Below are positions 6,837-15,701 of a DNA stretch of 20,184 nucleotides, one piece after another; position 1 is the first letter of the stretch, and each line of letters opens with the position of its first letter. The translations under genes and the position numbers were made by a program. The notes beneath the pieces were generated by a model that made no database searches, was not told the DNA's origin, and saw nothing but the letters and a program-made list of their open reading frames with translations. Source of the DNA: Bacteroidales bacterium (lineage in GTDB: Bacteria; Bacteroidota; Bacteroidia; Bacteroidales; UBA932); contig JAFTYS010000134.1 in the NCBI GenBank assembly GCA_017461285.1, positions 1 through 20,184 of the forward strand, in the 5' to 3' direction.

Positions 6837-8822
6837 ATGAAACTGAATAAGATCATCTTATCGCTTCTCGCGATGTCTGCGGCTGTCCTCATGACAGCCC
6901 AGACGAACGAGATGAAGGTCCGTGTCAACAAGCCTGGAGCACCGATCCAGCCTACAATGTACGGTATCTTCATCGAGGACATCAACTTTGCGGCAGACGG
7001 CGGTCTCTATGCCGAGCTCGTCAAGAACCGTTCGTTCGAGTTCCCTAACAACCGTCTTCAGGGATGGACAGTGGGCGGACGTCTCGAGGTAATGAACGAC
7101 GGACCGTTCGAGCGCAATCCGCATTATGTAAGGCTTTATTATCCTGGCCACCCGCACAAGCATACCGCCATGGAGAACAACGGTTTCTTCGGCATCGGTC
7201 TGAAGAAGGGCGAGCAGTACCGCTTCAGCGTATGGGCGCGTATTCCTGACGGAAAAGAAGCAGGAAAGCTCGGAATCGAGTTCATCGACACCGCTTCAAT
7301 GGGTGAGGAACAGGCACATACCGTAGCAGAAATCACAGTTGACTCAAAGGAGTGGAAGAAATATGAGGTAGTGATGACATCAGCGGTTACAGACCCTAAG
7401 GCTACCCTCCGCGTCTTCCTCAACAACCCTGTGACTGTCGATGTCGAGCATGTTTCCCTCTTCCCTGTAGATACATGGAAGGGTCATGAGAACGGCCTCC
7501 GCAAGGATCTTGCACAGGCTCTCTATGACCTCGAGCCAGGTCTCTTCCGCTTCCCTGGCGGATGTATCGTCGAGGGAACCGACCTTCCTACACGCTACAA
7601 CTGGAAGAACAGCGTCGGTCCTGTAGAGAACCGTCCTTTGAACGAAAACAGGTGGCAGCATACCTTCAAGCACCGCTACTATCCTGACTATTTCCAGTCA
7701 TACGGTCTCGGCTTCTATGAATACTTCCTTCTTTCTGAAGAGATCGGTGCTGAGCCGCTTCCAGTACTCAGCTGCGGTCTTGCATGCCAGTTCCAGAACG
7801 AGACACAGGACGCTCATGTCCCTGTATGCGATCTTGATTCATATATCCAGGATGCTCTCGACCTCATCGAGTTCGCAAACGGAGACGTGACCACAGAGTG
7901 GGGTAAGCTTCGTGCTGAAATGGGTCATCCGGAGCCGTTCAACCTCAAGTTCATCGGTATCGGAAACGAGCAGTGGGGGCCAGAATATCCAGAGCATCTC
8001 GAGCCTTTCATCAAGGCTATCCGTGCCGCTTATCCTGAAATCCTTATAGTAGGTTCGTCAGGTCCTAATTCAGAGGGAGACCAGTTCGACTTCCTCTGGC
8101 CGGAGATGAAGAGACTCGGTGCAGACCTCGTAGACGAGCATTTCTATCGTCCTGAGGCTTGGTTCCTCGCACAGGGAGCACGTTATGACAACTACGACCG
8201 CAAGGGCCCGAAGGTGTTCGCAGGCGAGTATGCATGCCACGGTGCAGGCAAGAAGTGGAACCATTTCGAGGCATCCCTTCTCGAGGCTGCATTCATGACC
8301 ACGATCGAAAGAAACGCCGACATCGTCCATATGGCTACGTATGCGCCTCTCTTCGCACACATCGAAGGATGGCAGTGGAGACCTGACCTCATCTGGTTCG
8401 ACAACCTCCGCAGCATGAAGTCATGCAGCTGGTATGTACAGAGACTCTATACTCAGTATAAGGGAACCAACGCATTGGCACTCACCGATATGGAGGGTGT
8501 GAACATCACAGGCGCCGAAGGCCAGAACGGACTTTTCGCAAGCTCTGTATACGATGCTGACAAGAATCAGGTATATATAAAGGTAATCAATGTTTCGGAT
8601 GACGCACAGCCTGTAAAGATCAACTTCGAGGGCCTCAAGAAGAAGGAAGTCCTCAAGGGAGTGGCGGCTGTAAGCTACCACAGCGATGACCTTGATGCAG
8701 ACAACACCCTTGATGAACCGGAGAAGATCGTTCCTCAGACTGCTGCCCTTGATTTCGAAGGCAAGGCTCTTGAGGTGACTGTCGCTCCGAAGACATTCAT
8801 GGTGTACGTTCTTCAGAAATAA
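6837..8822 (+). CDS. GH51 alpha-L-arabinofuranosidase with inserted CBM-like domain, periplasmic
   Basis: This is a 661-residue secreted enzyme with a signal peptide at about 1-22 (LMTAQ end). It has the longer GH51 layout also seen in plant arabinofuranosidases. A first barrel strand (MYGIFIEDINFAADGG) is followed by a beta-sandwich insertion at about 68-210 resembling CBM4/9-type domains. The rest of the barrel then begins at FRFPGGCIVEG, and a C-terminal beta domain lies at about 545-661. The acid/base is Glu378 in GIGNEQWG and the nucleophile is Glu464 in AGEYACH. It should release arabinofuranose from substrates that the first GH51 handles poorly, such as side branches or feruloylated or xylan-linked arabinose, but the exact specificity cannot be read. 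It sits 18 bp after the first GH51 and 37 bp before the surface lipoprotein gene. Confidence 0.94.
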   Translation: MKLNKIILSLLAMSAAVLMTAQTNEMKVRVNKPGAPIQPTMYGIFIEDINFAADGGLYAELVKNRSFEFPNNRLQGWTVGGRLEVMNDGPFERNPHYVRLYYPGHPHKHTAMENNGFFGIGLKKGEQYRFSVWARIPDGKEAGKLGIEFIDTASMGEEQAHTVAEITVDSKEWKKYEVVMTSAVTDPKATLRVFLNNPVTVDVEHVSLFPVDTWKGHENGLRKDLAQALYDLEPGLFRFPGGCIVEGTDLPTRYNWKNSVGPVENRPLNENRWQHTFKHRYYPDYFQSYGLGFYEYFLLSEEIGAEPLPVLSCGLACQFQNETQDAHVPVCDLDSYIQDALDLIEFANGDVTTEWGKLRAEMGHPEPFNLKFIGIGNEQWGPEYPEHLEPFIKAIRAAYPEILIVGSSGPNSEGDQFDFLWPEMKRLGADLVDEHFYRPEAWFLAQGARYDNYDRKGPKVFAGEYACHGAGKKWNHFEASLLEAAFMTTIERNADIVHMATYAPLFAHIEGWQWRPDLIWFDNLRSMKSCSWYVQRLYTQYKGTNALALTDMEGVNITGAEGQNGLFASSVYDADKNQVYIKVINVSDDAQPVKINFEGLKKKEVLKGVAAVSYHSDDLDADNTLDEPEKIVPQTAALDFEGKALEVTVAPKTFMVYVLQK

Positions 8823-8859
8823 ACAACCATAACCATAATAACTAAAAAAATCATTAACC

Positions 8860-10593
8860 ATGAAAATCAAATCTTTGATTTTGAAAACGTTCGCCGTTGC
8901 TGCCTTTGTGGCTTCGGTTTCAGTCAGCTGTTCGGAGATTTCGTTCATCGACATCAATCCGCCTGCTGACCTCCAGAGCAAGATCGACTCTATCGCAGAG
9001 GCGAATAAGAAGCCGGAAAGTGACACTACCTGGTTTACCATCGCTACTGCTCTCGTAGGAGCGGAAGACAACTCTTCCGGATGGTGGACCGAGTTCTCTG
9101 ACTACTTCACAGTTTCTCAAGGAAAGCGCACTGTCCTTGAATTCTACAACCACGGCAAGGGTGTAGACAACTGGAACAACTACAATGTATGTCTCGCTAC
9201 GGGCGAACGAGATTCTGACGGATATGCCGAGTTCTTCGTCCTCCGTTCCGACACTTACGGATGGGGTAACGCAGATTACAACGGAGCAATGTTCAAGAAC
9301 GACTACCCTGATGTAGACGGTGACGGCGACATCTGGAATGACTTCAGGACCCTCATGCAGGGCGCGTATACGAAGATAGAGATCGACTACGCATCTGCAG
9401 GAACAGCTTTCGTATATACGACAGCCATCGCTACAGACGGTACAGAAATCCACCAGACATATGAGCAGCCGGTTACAGGAACATCTCTCGTATGCTTCCT
9501 CATCGCTGACGGCAGCCATATGAACATGGTGAAGGCTTATCAGGTTCCTTCCGAGATCGCCGAGATTCCAGACGAGATGGCAGCATCAATCGTCGTTACT
9601 GGCACTCCAGCCGCTATCGAAGTAGGCTCTGAAGACTTCTGGGGCCAGGGTGTCGCTACAGTGACATTCACCGACGGCTCGACGGCAGTTGCAGATACAG
9701 CGGACATCACTTTCGTGGTTCCTGACCTTTCTACAGTCGGAACAAAGACCATCCTCTACTCTTACAGCAAGACAAAGCAGGGCAACTACGGTAAGGCTGT
9801 TGCCGGCACATACACTCTTGAGGTTACCAACCCTATCGTTGCTCTTGAGGTTTCTGCCAATGCATATCTTGTGGGAGGTGCGAAGTATGTGACCCTCTCT
9901 CCAGGCGCAGTAAAGGTTGTTGCTGAATACGCCGACGGAACATCAGCTCCTTTGAAGACCTCACAGTTTGCAGTGGCATTCACTGATGACAAGCTTGTCT
10001 ATGAGGGCGTTGAAGGCACATATAAGGATGCTTATACAGTTACATATACTTCAGCATCAGGTTCAGTAGTCGAGGCGAAGGGTGACCTCGTGATCGCCAA
10101 GAGTGCTCTTCCTGCACAGGAAGTAATTGTAGGATATGAAGACAATACAACTCCTTGGTTCCCTGCAGAAATTCCTGAAGGAAAGACTGTTTTCTCACAG
10201 GATTGGCCGGTTAAGGCTGGTGAGACTCAGGCTGTCAGCATGACCCTTCGTTCTTCAGAAGGAGGTAATTGGCATTCTCCTTCAATTATGTTGCGTAAGG
10301 CTGACCTTGCAAGTTATATCATGTGCCGTATGGATAATTACGGATGGGATCCTTCATGGGAGGCTGCTGTCAAGACCAGCAATTGGAACTGGGATACCTT
10401 CCAGACAAATCTTGATGGTGCAATGGTAGCTATATCTGTTACCAATTGTGGAGACAATACTGCCTCAATCCGTTATTATGTTATATTGGATAATGGAGAA
10501 GCACATTTCCAGTATTATGACAATATAGCAATTGATAGCGCTGATATGCAGTTTATGATAACAACAGAGGGTGCTCACCTTATTTTCGACTAA
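8860..10593 (+). CDS. Putative surface glycan-binding lipoprotein with duplicated binding modules and Ig-like spacers
   Basis: This is a 577-residue lipoprotein with lipobox SVSC (Cys24). I cannot assign a named family to its outer parts. Four regions are visible. Module A at about 57-225 is rich in Trp/Tyr. Ig-like domain 1 lies at about 241-323 and Ig-like domain 2 at about 325-413; both show a V.F.DG.. pattern of bacterial Ig-like folds. Module B at about 421-577 resembles module A: LRSDTYGWG pairs with CRMDNYGW, NDFRTLMQGA with DTFQTNLDGA, DGTEIHQTYEQP with NGEAHFQYYDNI, and IADGSH with TTEGAH. Module A carries an Asp-rich DVDGDGDIWND loop that may bind calcium. The position just before susC and the lipoprotein signal suggest the surface glycan-binding (SusE/F-like) role. 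The 3' third of the gene is more AT-rich than its surroundings. Confidence 0.75.
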   Translation: MKIKSLILKTFAVAAFVASVSVSCSEISFIDINPPADLQSKIDSIAEANKKPESDTTWFTIATALVGAEDNSSGWWTEFSDYFTVSQGKRTVLEFYNHGKGVDNWNNYNVCLATGERDSDGYAEFFVLRSDTYGWGNADYNGAMFKNDYPDVDGDGDIWNDFRTLMQGAYTKIEIDYASAGTAFVYTTAIATDGTEIHQTYEQPVTGTSLVCFLIADGSHMNMVKAYQVPSEIAEIPDEMAASIVVTGTPAAIEVGSEDFWGQGVATVTFTDGSTAVADTADITFVVPDLSTVGTKTILYSYSKTKQGNYGKAVAGTYTLEVTNPIVALEVSANAYLVGGAKYVTLSPGAVKVVAEYADGTSAPLKTSQFAVAFTDDKLVYEGVEGTYKDAYTVTYTSASGSVVEAKGDLVIAKSALPAQEVIVGYEDNTTPWFPAEIPEGKTVFSQDWPVKAGETQAVSMTLRSSEGGNWHSPSIMLRKADLASYIMCRMDNYGWDPSWEAAVKTSNWNWDTFQTNLDGAMVAISVTNCGDNTASIRYYVILDNGEAHFQYYDNIAIDSADMQFMITTEGAHLIFD

Positions 10594-10611
10594 TCTAAAG
10601 ACTATTGCATT

Positions 10612-13600
10612 ATGAAACACAATATAGTAAAGATAGCACTTTGCGGCCTTCTGGCAGCGGCTCCTTTTGCTGCTGTCAATGCTTCGGCAGCTTCTGTTGA
10701 GGCGCTTCAGGCGGACAATGTGACAATCAAAGGACAGGTGGTCGATGTAAACGGCGCCCCTGTACCAGGCGTAGGAGTAGTGGTAGCTGGCACTACCATC
10801 GGTACTACTGCCGACCTCGACGGATACTTCTCTCTTGAAGTGCCTGCAGACGCAACCGTGCAGTTCATTTCTGTAGGTATGGAGACTCTTGAAGTTGCAG
10901 TGAACGGACGCGGAGACCTAGGAACAATCGTAATGAAGGTAGAGAACACCCTTCTCGACCAGGTCGTTGTCGTAGGTTACGGTTCGCAGCGTAAGGTAGA
11001 CCTCACAGGTTCTGTGGCTATCGTAGACGCTGACGAGATGAAGAAGGTTTCTCATTCGAACATCTCTACAATGCTCGAAGGTAAGGTTGCCGGTGTGCAG
11101 ATCACATCTGACGGACAGCCAGGTGCAGACCCTTCAGTACGTATCCGCGGTCTGGGAAGCTTCGGAAGCACAGCTCCTCTTTACGTTGTCGACGGTGTCC
11201 CTATGGGAACAACCATCCGTGACTTCTCTCCTAATGACATCGAGACCATCCAGGTGCTCAAGGACGCATCAGCAGCTGCCATCTACGGTTCGCGTGCTGC
11301 AAACGGTGTGATCATCATCACCACAAAGAGCGGTAAGAAGAGCCAGCCTATGAAGGTTGACTACCGCGGCTATCTTGGTGTTGACCAGATCAGAAAGGGT
11401 GTTTATGATGTCATGGATGCGACCCAGTACGGCGACTATGTGCGCATGGCGTTCGCAAACAGCGGCATGGAAGCTCCTGCAGGCTATGTTATCGGTGGTG
11501 AGAAATACCTTGATCCTGCCGAAATCAATACAGACTGGTTCAACGAAATGTTCAAGACAGGCATCCGCCAGAACCACAATGTCAACATTTCAGGCGGTGG
11601 CGAGAACAATACATACAACGTAGGTCTCGACTACTTCAGCCAGAAGGGTACCATGGAAGGTGCAGGTCCTAACTACGACCGTTTCACTGCACGTGTGAAC
11701 AACACGATGGACGTGAAGTTCCTCAAGCTCCGCACAGGTGTCGTATACAGCCACAGCGTTCAGGACAACATGGCTCTTTCAAATGCAAACGAGTATGTCC
11801 AGGGTCTTTACGGCCAGCAGTATCCTGTGATGGCTTCAGCCCTCCTCATGCCGCCAAGCATCAAGGCTTACGACGAGTCTACATGGTGCCTCGACGACAA
11901 GCTCGGTGCAGCGACAAACTACTCATACGATGCTTACGGCTACGGTACATACTATTCTGACCAGCACGGTGACATCCGTATGCAGAACCCTCTCCTTACC
12001 AACCAGCTCATCGAAAGAAATACAGTTGTAGACCGTATCGTGGCTACAGGCTCTGCAAACCTCGACCTCCTCGGAATGTTCGGAGTGGCAAGCAAGAACC
12101 ACAGCCTCTCATACAACCTCAACCTTTCGTACAGCCGCACATATGCAAAGGACTTCACATTCATCCCTGCATTCATCATCAGCGAGACCAACTATCTTGC
12201 AAAGAGCAACGAGACCCTCTCACAGGGCTACCGTTCATACACTGACGGACTGATCGAGAACTTCATCACTTATGACGGAAAGATGGGCAAGCACCACCTC
12301 AATGTTGTGGCCGGCCACACTTTCCAGCGTGAGAGCTACCACACCCTCGCAGCGAAGGGCGTGTCTATGCCTGAACCATACTATCTCCAGATAAACAATG
12401 GTGAGACAAGAGACGCAAACAGCTTCGAGAGCGAGCACGTCCTCACATCTTACATCGGCCGTATCAACTACGACTACGGTGAAAGATACCTCCTCCAGGC
12501 AACAGTACGTCGCGACGGTTCAAGCCGTCTTTCAAATGACGGACGCTGGGGCTGGTTCCCTTCAGCATCAGTAGGTTGGCGTATCGACAAGGAGCCTTTC
12601 TTCAATGTAGATCCTCAGCTCGTAAGCCTCCTCAAGCTTCGTGCTTCTTATGGTGTGCTCGGTAACGAGAATATCGGTGACTACCAGTTCATGGCTACAA
12701 TGGCACGTGGAAACTACACCTACAGCTTCGACGGCAACAAGGTGACTGGTTCTGCAATCTCTGACTACGTGAACACAGCCATCAAGTGGGAGAAGAAGAA
12801 GACCCTCGACGTAGGTCTCGACTACGCTATGTTCGGCGGCAAGCTCGAATTCAATGCAGACTGGTACAAGGCTACATCAGAAGACCTTCTTTACAGCGTG
12901 CCTGTTCCTGCAGAGGCTGGTGCCACTAACGGCTCCGTTACAATGAACGCCGCTACAATGGTCAACTCAGGTCTCGAGTTCGCGCTTTCATGGCATGACT
13001 ACGGCCACGACCTCAAGTACGACATCTCCGCTAACGTGACTATCCCTAAGAACAAGGTTGTATCCCTCGGTATGGGTGAGTCTACACGTATCGACGGCAA
13101 CTGCATCACTACAGTGGGCAGCGAAGTCGGCCAGTGGTACGGTTATGTTTACGAAGGCATCTTCCAGAGCCAGGACCAGATCGACAACCGCGTGAACGAC
13201 GAAGGCCTCCATGTGAACCAGAACGGTGCACAGCCAGGTGACGTCGCTTACAAGGACGTGAACAACGACGGTGAGATCACAGCTGACGACCGTACCGTTC
13301 TCGGAAGCGGTATGTCAAAGTTCCAGTTCGGCCTCAGCTTCCGTCTCGAATACAAGGGCTTCGACCTCAACGTATCTACTTACGGTGCAGCAGGATATCA
13401 GGTTGCAGACTTCGTGGATATGGCTCTCCGCAGCTCATACAGCATCACAAACAAGAGCGTCGACCTCCTCAACGCATGGACTCCTGAGAACCCTAGCACA
13501 ACAGTTCCAAGAGTATACTGGGCAAGCACAGGTTCTATCACAAACGATATGTTCAGCTCACGCTACCTCCAGAACGGTGCGTACTGGAAGATCGCTAATG

Positions 13601-13809
13601 TAGAGCTTGGATATAACCTCCCTGACAAGCTGTTCAAAGGCGTTATCAGCGGTGTAAGAGTATATGTTTCAGGACAGAACCTTGCTACCATCTCGAAGTA
13701 CAGAGGATATAACATCGACTTCGCAGGCGGTACATTCACTCCTGGATACAACTACTGCTCATATCCTACTCCTATGACAATGATGTTCGGTCTGAACCTT
13801 TCATTCTAA
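10612..13809 (+). CDS. SusC-like TonB-dependent outer-membrane glycan transporter
   Basis: This is a 1065-residue outer-membrane protein. After a signal peptide (about 1-28) comes a CarboxypepD_reg-like beta-sandwich at about 38-110 (IKGQVVDVNGAPVPGV start). A TonB box follows (DQVVVVGYG, 116-124), then the plug domain with the RIRGLGSFGS and PLYVVDGVP motifs at about 177-198. The 22-strand barrel ends in a C-terminal Phe. A DVNNDGEITADD loop typical of SusC proteins is present. There is no N-terminal STN domain, so signalling through a FecR-type anti-sigma factor is not expected. It imports oligosaccharides delivered by the SusD lid, using proton-motive force through TonB. It is directly followed by susD (23-bp gap). 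Codons are strongly biased (AAC, GAC, TAC, CTC), which fits high expression. Confidence 0.97.
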   Translation: MKHNIVKIALCGLLAAAPFAAVNASAASVEALQADNVTIKGQVVDVNGAPVPGVGVVVAGTTIGTTADLDGYFSLEVPADATVQFISVGMETLEVAVNGRGDLGTIVMKVENTLLDQVVVVGYGSQRKVDLTGSVAIVDADEMKKVSHSNISTMLEGKVAGVQITSDGQPGADPSVRIRGLGSFGSTAPLYVVDGVPMGTTIRDFSPNDIETIQVLKDASAAAIYGSRAANGVIIITTKSGKKSQPMKVDYRGYLGVDQIRKGVYDVMDATQYGDYVRMAFANSGMEAPAGYVIGGEKYLDPAEINTDWFNEMFKTGIRQNHNVNISGGGENNTYNVGLDYFSQKGTMEGAGPNYDRFTARVNNTMDVKFLKLRTGVVYSHSVQDNMALSNANEYVQGLYGQQYPVMASALLMPPSIKAYDESTWCLDDKLGAATNYSYDAYGYGTYYSDQHGDIRMQNPLLTNQLIERNTVVDRIVATGSANLDLLGMFGVASKNHSLSYNLNLSYSRTYAKDFTFIPAFIISETNYLAKSNETLSQGYRSYTDGLIENFITYDGKMGKHHLNVVAGHTFQRESYHTLAAKGVSMPEPYYLQINNGETRDANSFESEHVLTSYIGRINYDYGERYLLQATVRRDGSSRLSNDGRWGWFPSASVGWRIDKEPFFNVDPQLVSLLKLRASYGVLGNENIGDYQFMATMARGNYTYSFDGNKVTGSAISDYVNTAIKWEKKKTLDVGLDYAMFGGKLEFNADWYKATSEDLLYSVPVPAEAGATNGSVTMNAATMVNSGLEFALSWHDYGHDLKYDISANVTIPKNKVVSLGMGESTRIDGNCITTVGSEVGQWYGYVYEGIFQSQDQIDNRVNDEGLHVNQNGAQPGDVAYKDVNNDGEITADDRTVLGSGMSKFQFGLSFRLEYKGFDLNVSTYGAAGYQVADFVDMALRSSYSITNKSVDLLNAWTPENPSTTVPRVYWASTGSITNDMFSSRYLQNGAYWKIANVELGYNLPDKLFKGVISGVRVYVSGQNLATISKYRGYNIDFAGGTFTPGYNYCSYPTPMTMMFGLNLSF

Positions 13810-13832
13810 GAGGACAAACCTAGTAATACGTA

Positions 13833-15602
13833 ATGAATATGAAAAGAATCAATATAATACTGTCAGCGTTTGCGGTTGTCTTGGGAATGGTATCCTGCAA
13901 CAAGGAGCTTGACCTCAGAAACCCTAACAACCAGACTACTTATGATTTCGGTGATACGGAGTCAGAACTTCAGGAGGCCGTAATCTCCTGCTACAACCGT
14001 ATCCGTCTCGAGGGTACATTTGCCCGTGTAGGATATACCATGGACGCAGTCCGCGGTGATGAAATATGGAATGCATCACAGATATGGTATCTCCCTTATG
14101 ACAACCTCAACATTTCTGCAGGTGGCGACGATATCGGAACCCAGTGGATCTGGCGCGACTGCTACCATGTGGTGAACCGCTGTAACTTCGTTCTCCAGAA
14201 GGTGGAGCTTGTAGACCTCAGCCAGAGCGCTTACAACGAGATCAAGGGACAGGCACTGTTCCTCAGAGCTCTTGCATACTACACGATCGCCACTTATTAT
14301 CAGACAGCTCCTCTGTTCAATGACTATGCACAGTACTCGTCGATGGAGACAATGTACGCTCCTTGCGTATCTCAGGACGAACTCTTCGACCAGATCGACA
14401 AGGACCTTGTCGAGGCTATGGAAATCCTCCCTTCACGCAACGCAGGCGGTGAGTGGGCAGGCGGCCGTGCCACTTGCGGTGCTGCTGCAGGATACTATGC
14501 ACGTTCGCTCATGTTCCGTCACAGGTTCGATGAGGCTCTCGTGGTTCTCGAGGACATCATCTCCGGCAAGTACGGTACTTACAAGCTGATGGCTGACTAC
14601 GGTGACAACTTCCGCGAAGGCGCAGCCGAGAACAACGAGGAGAGCCTTTTCGAGGTTCAGTATCTCGACTACGGAATGGGTGGATCAGACGAGGAGTGGA
14701 CTCCTGTGAACATTTCTTCAAACGCTACCCAGGGCCACGCAGTAGAGTCTAACTATGCTCCTACAGCATACGGTTCATGGGCTGACCTTTCGGTTTCTCC
14801 ATGGCTCTATGACCTTTTCAAGAAGGAAAAGTGTACAGACGGCACTCTCGACCCAAGACTTTACTGGACAATTTCTTCTTACGAGCCTGAATATGATGCA
14901 TATACAGGAGGAAAGACTGCAGGATATCCTGACGGAAACGACCCTCGCTGCAACGTGATCTATCAGAACGCTGTCACTGAGACCCCTAAGACAAATGCTT
15001 CAAACGGCGGTTTCTCAAGCGCGAAGTGGACTTATGCCCGTCTTGATGTATGCTCATCTATCGTTACAGGTCTCCACTGTGGAATCAACCTCCGTCTGAT
15101 GCGTTACTCTGACGTGCTTCTCCGTGCTGCAGAGTGTATCAACGAGATCTCTGGCCCTAGCCAGAAGGCAATCGACTACATCAACCAGGTGCGTAACCGC
15201 GCAGGTCTTGCCAGCCTCAATCTTGCAGACTTCACAAGCGCAGACAAGCTCTTCGAGCAGATCGCAAACGTAGAGCGTCCGAAGGAGTTCGGTTGCGAGA
15301 ACGGCCGAGGCATCGACCTCATCCGCTGGGGATTCTTCCACAGGGACGACCGTATGGAGCAGCTTAAGGACCATGGTTCTTATGTTCTCGACGGAACTGC
15401 AAACACTGCATATCCGGTGCAGAACCCTACTGGAAACACATACCAGTACTATCAGCCTGGTCATGAGTACTTCCCTATATTCCAGACTACTCTCAACTCG
15501 AATCCAAACCTCGGAAAGGGTAACTCTGCGAACACTAATACAGACAATGCGGCTGTATTCGAGGCTAACGGCTGGACTATCCGTCCTGTAGTAGCTCTCT
15601 AA
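13833..15602 (+). CDS. SusD/RagB-family surface glycan-binding lipoprotein
   Basis: This is a 589-residue lipoprotein with lipobox MVSC (Cys22; Cys20 if the second ATG at 13839 is used). SusD-family features are the N-terminal region after the lipobox, the early helical stretch around ELQEAVISCYNRI, the KGQALFLRALAYY TPR-type helix, and the late NQVRNRAGLASL and GRGIDLIRWGFF segments near the C-terminus. The protein forms the hinged lid over the SusC barrel and captures oligosaccharides at the cell surface. It follows susC by 23 bp and precedes the REP-like hairpin. Substrate cannot be read from SusD itself; the neighbouring GH51 and GH43 genes suggest arabinan. Confidence 0.97.
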   Translation: MNMKRINIILSAFAVVLGMVSCNKELDLRNPNNQTTYDFGDTESELQEAVISCYNRIRLEGTFARVGYTMDAVRGDEIWNASQIWYLPYDNLNISAGGDDIGTQWIWRDCYHVVNRCNFVLQKVELVDLSQSAYNEIKGQALFLRALAYYTIATYYQTAPLFNDYAQYSSMETMYAPCVSQDELFDQIDKDLVEAMEILPSRNAGGEWAGGRATCGAAAGYYARSLMFRHRFDEALVVLEDIISGKYGTYKLMADYGDNFREGAAENNEESLFEVQYLDYGMGGSDEEWTPVNISSNATQGHAVESNYAPTAYGSWADLSVSPWLYDLFKKEKCTDGTLDPRLYWTISSYEPEYDAYTGGKTAGYPDGNDPRCNVIYQNAVTETPKTNASNGGFSSAKWTYARLDVCSSIVTGLHCGINLRLMRYSDVLLRAAECINEISGPSQKAIDYINQVRNRAGLASLNLADFTSADKLFEQIANVERPKEFGCENGRGIDLIRWGFFHRDDRMEQLKDHGSYVLDGTANTAYPVQNPTGNTYQYYQPGHEYFPIFQTTLNSNPNLGKGNSANTNTDNAAVFEANGWTIRPVVAL

Positions 15603-15615
15603 TAATTGATATTAC

Positions 15616-15672
15616 TGTCATTCTGAATGCAATGTGGGACCTGAAAAATCCTTCATTGCGCTCAGAATGACA
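15616..15672. repeat. REP-like long hairpin between susD and the GH43 lipoprotein gene
   Basis: TGTCATTCTGA at 15616-15626 is an exact inverted copy of TCAGAATGACA at 15662-15672. Just inside, GCAATG (15629-15634) pairs with CATTGC (15654-15659). The arms thus make about 17 base pairs with one 2-base mismatch and a loop of about 19 bases. The outer sequence, read on the minus strand as TGTCATTCTGAGCG followed by GAAGGAT, resembles the TCATTCTGAGCG-type short repeat I recall from many Bacteroidetes intergenic regions. It occupies most of the 99-bp gap. As RNA it would form a strong stem followed by TTTT, so it could slow or partly stop transcription, or protect the upstream susCD message. Confidence 0.75.
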
Positions 15673-15701
15673 TTTTATATTGGTAATAAATATAATTCGC
15701 C

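Noticed and set aside
8421..9071. A 216-codon minus-strand open frame spanning the GH51-lipoprotein junction
   Set aside because: It runs antisense across two supported genes and has no motif or plausible signal; the two plus-strand genes explain the region.
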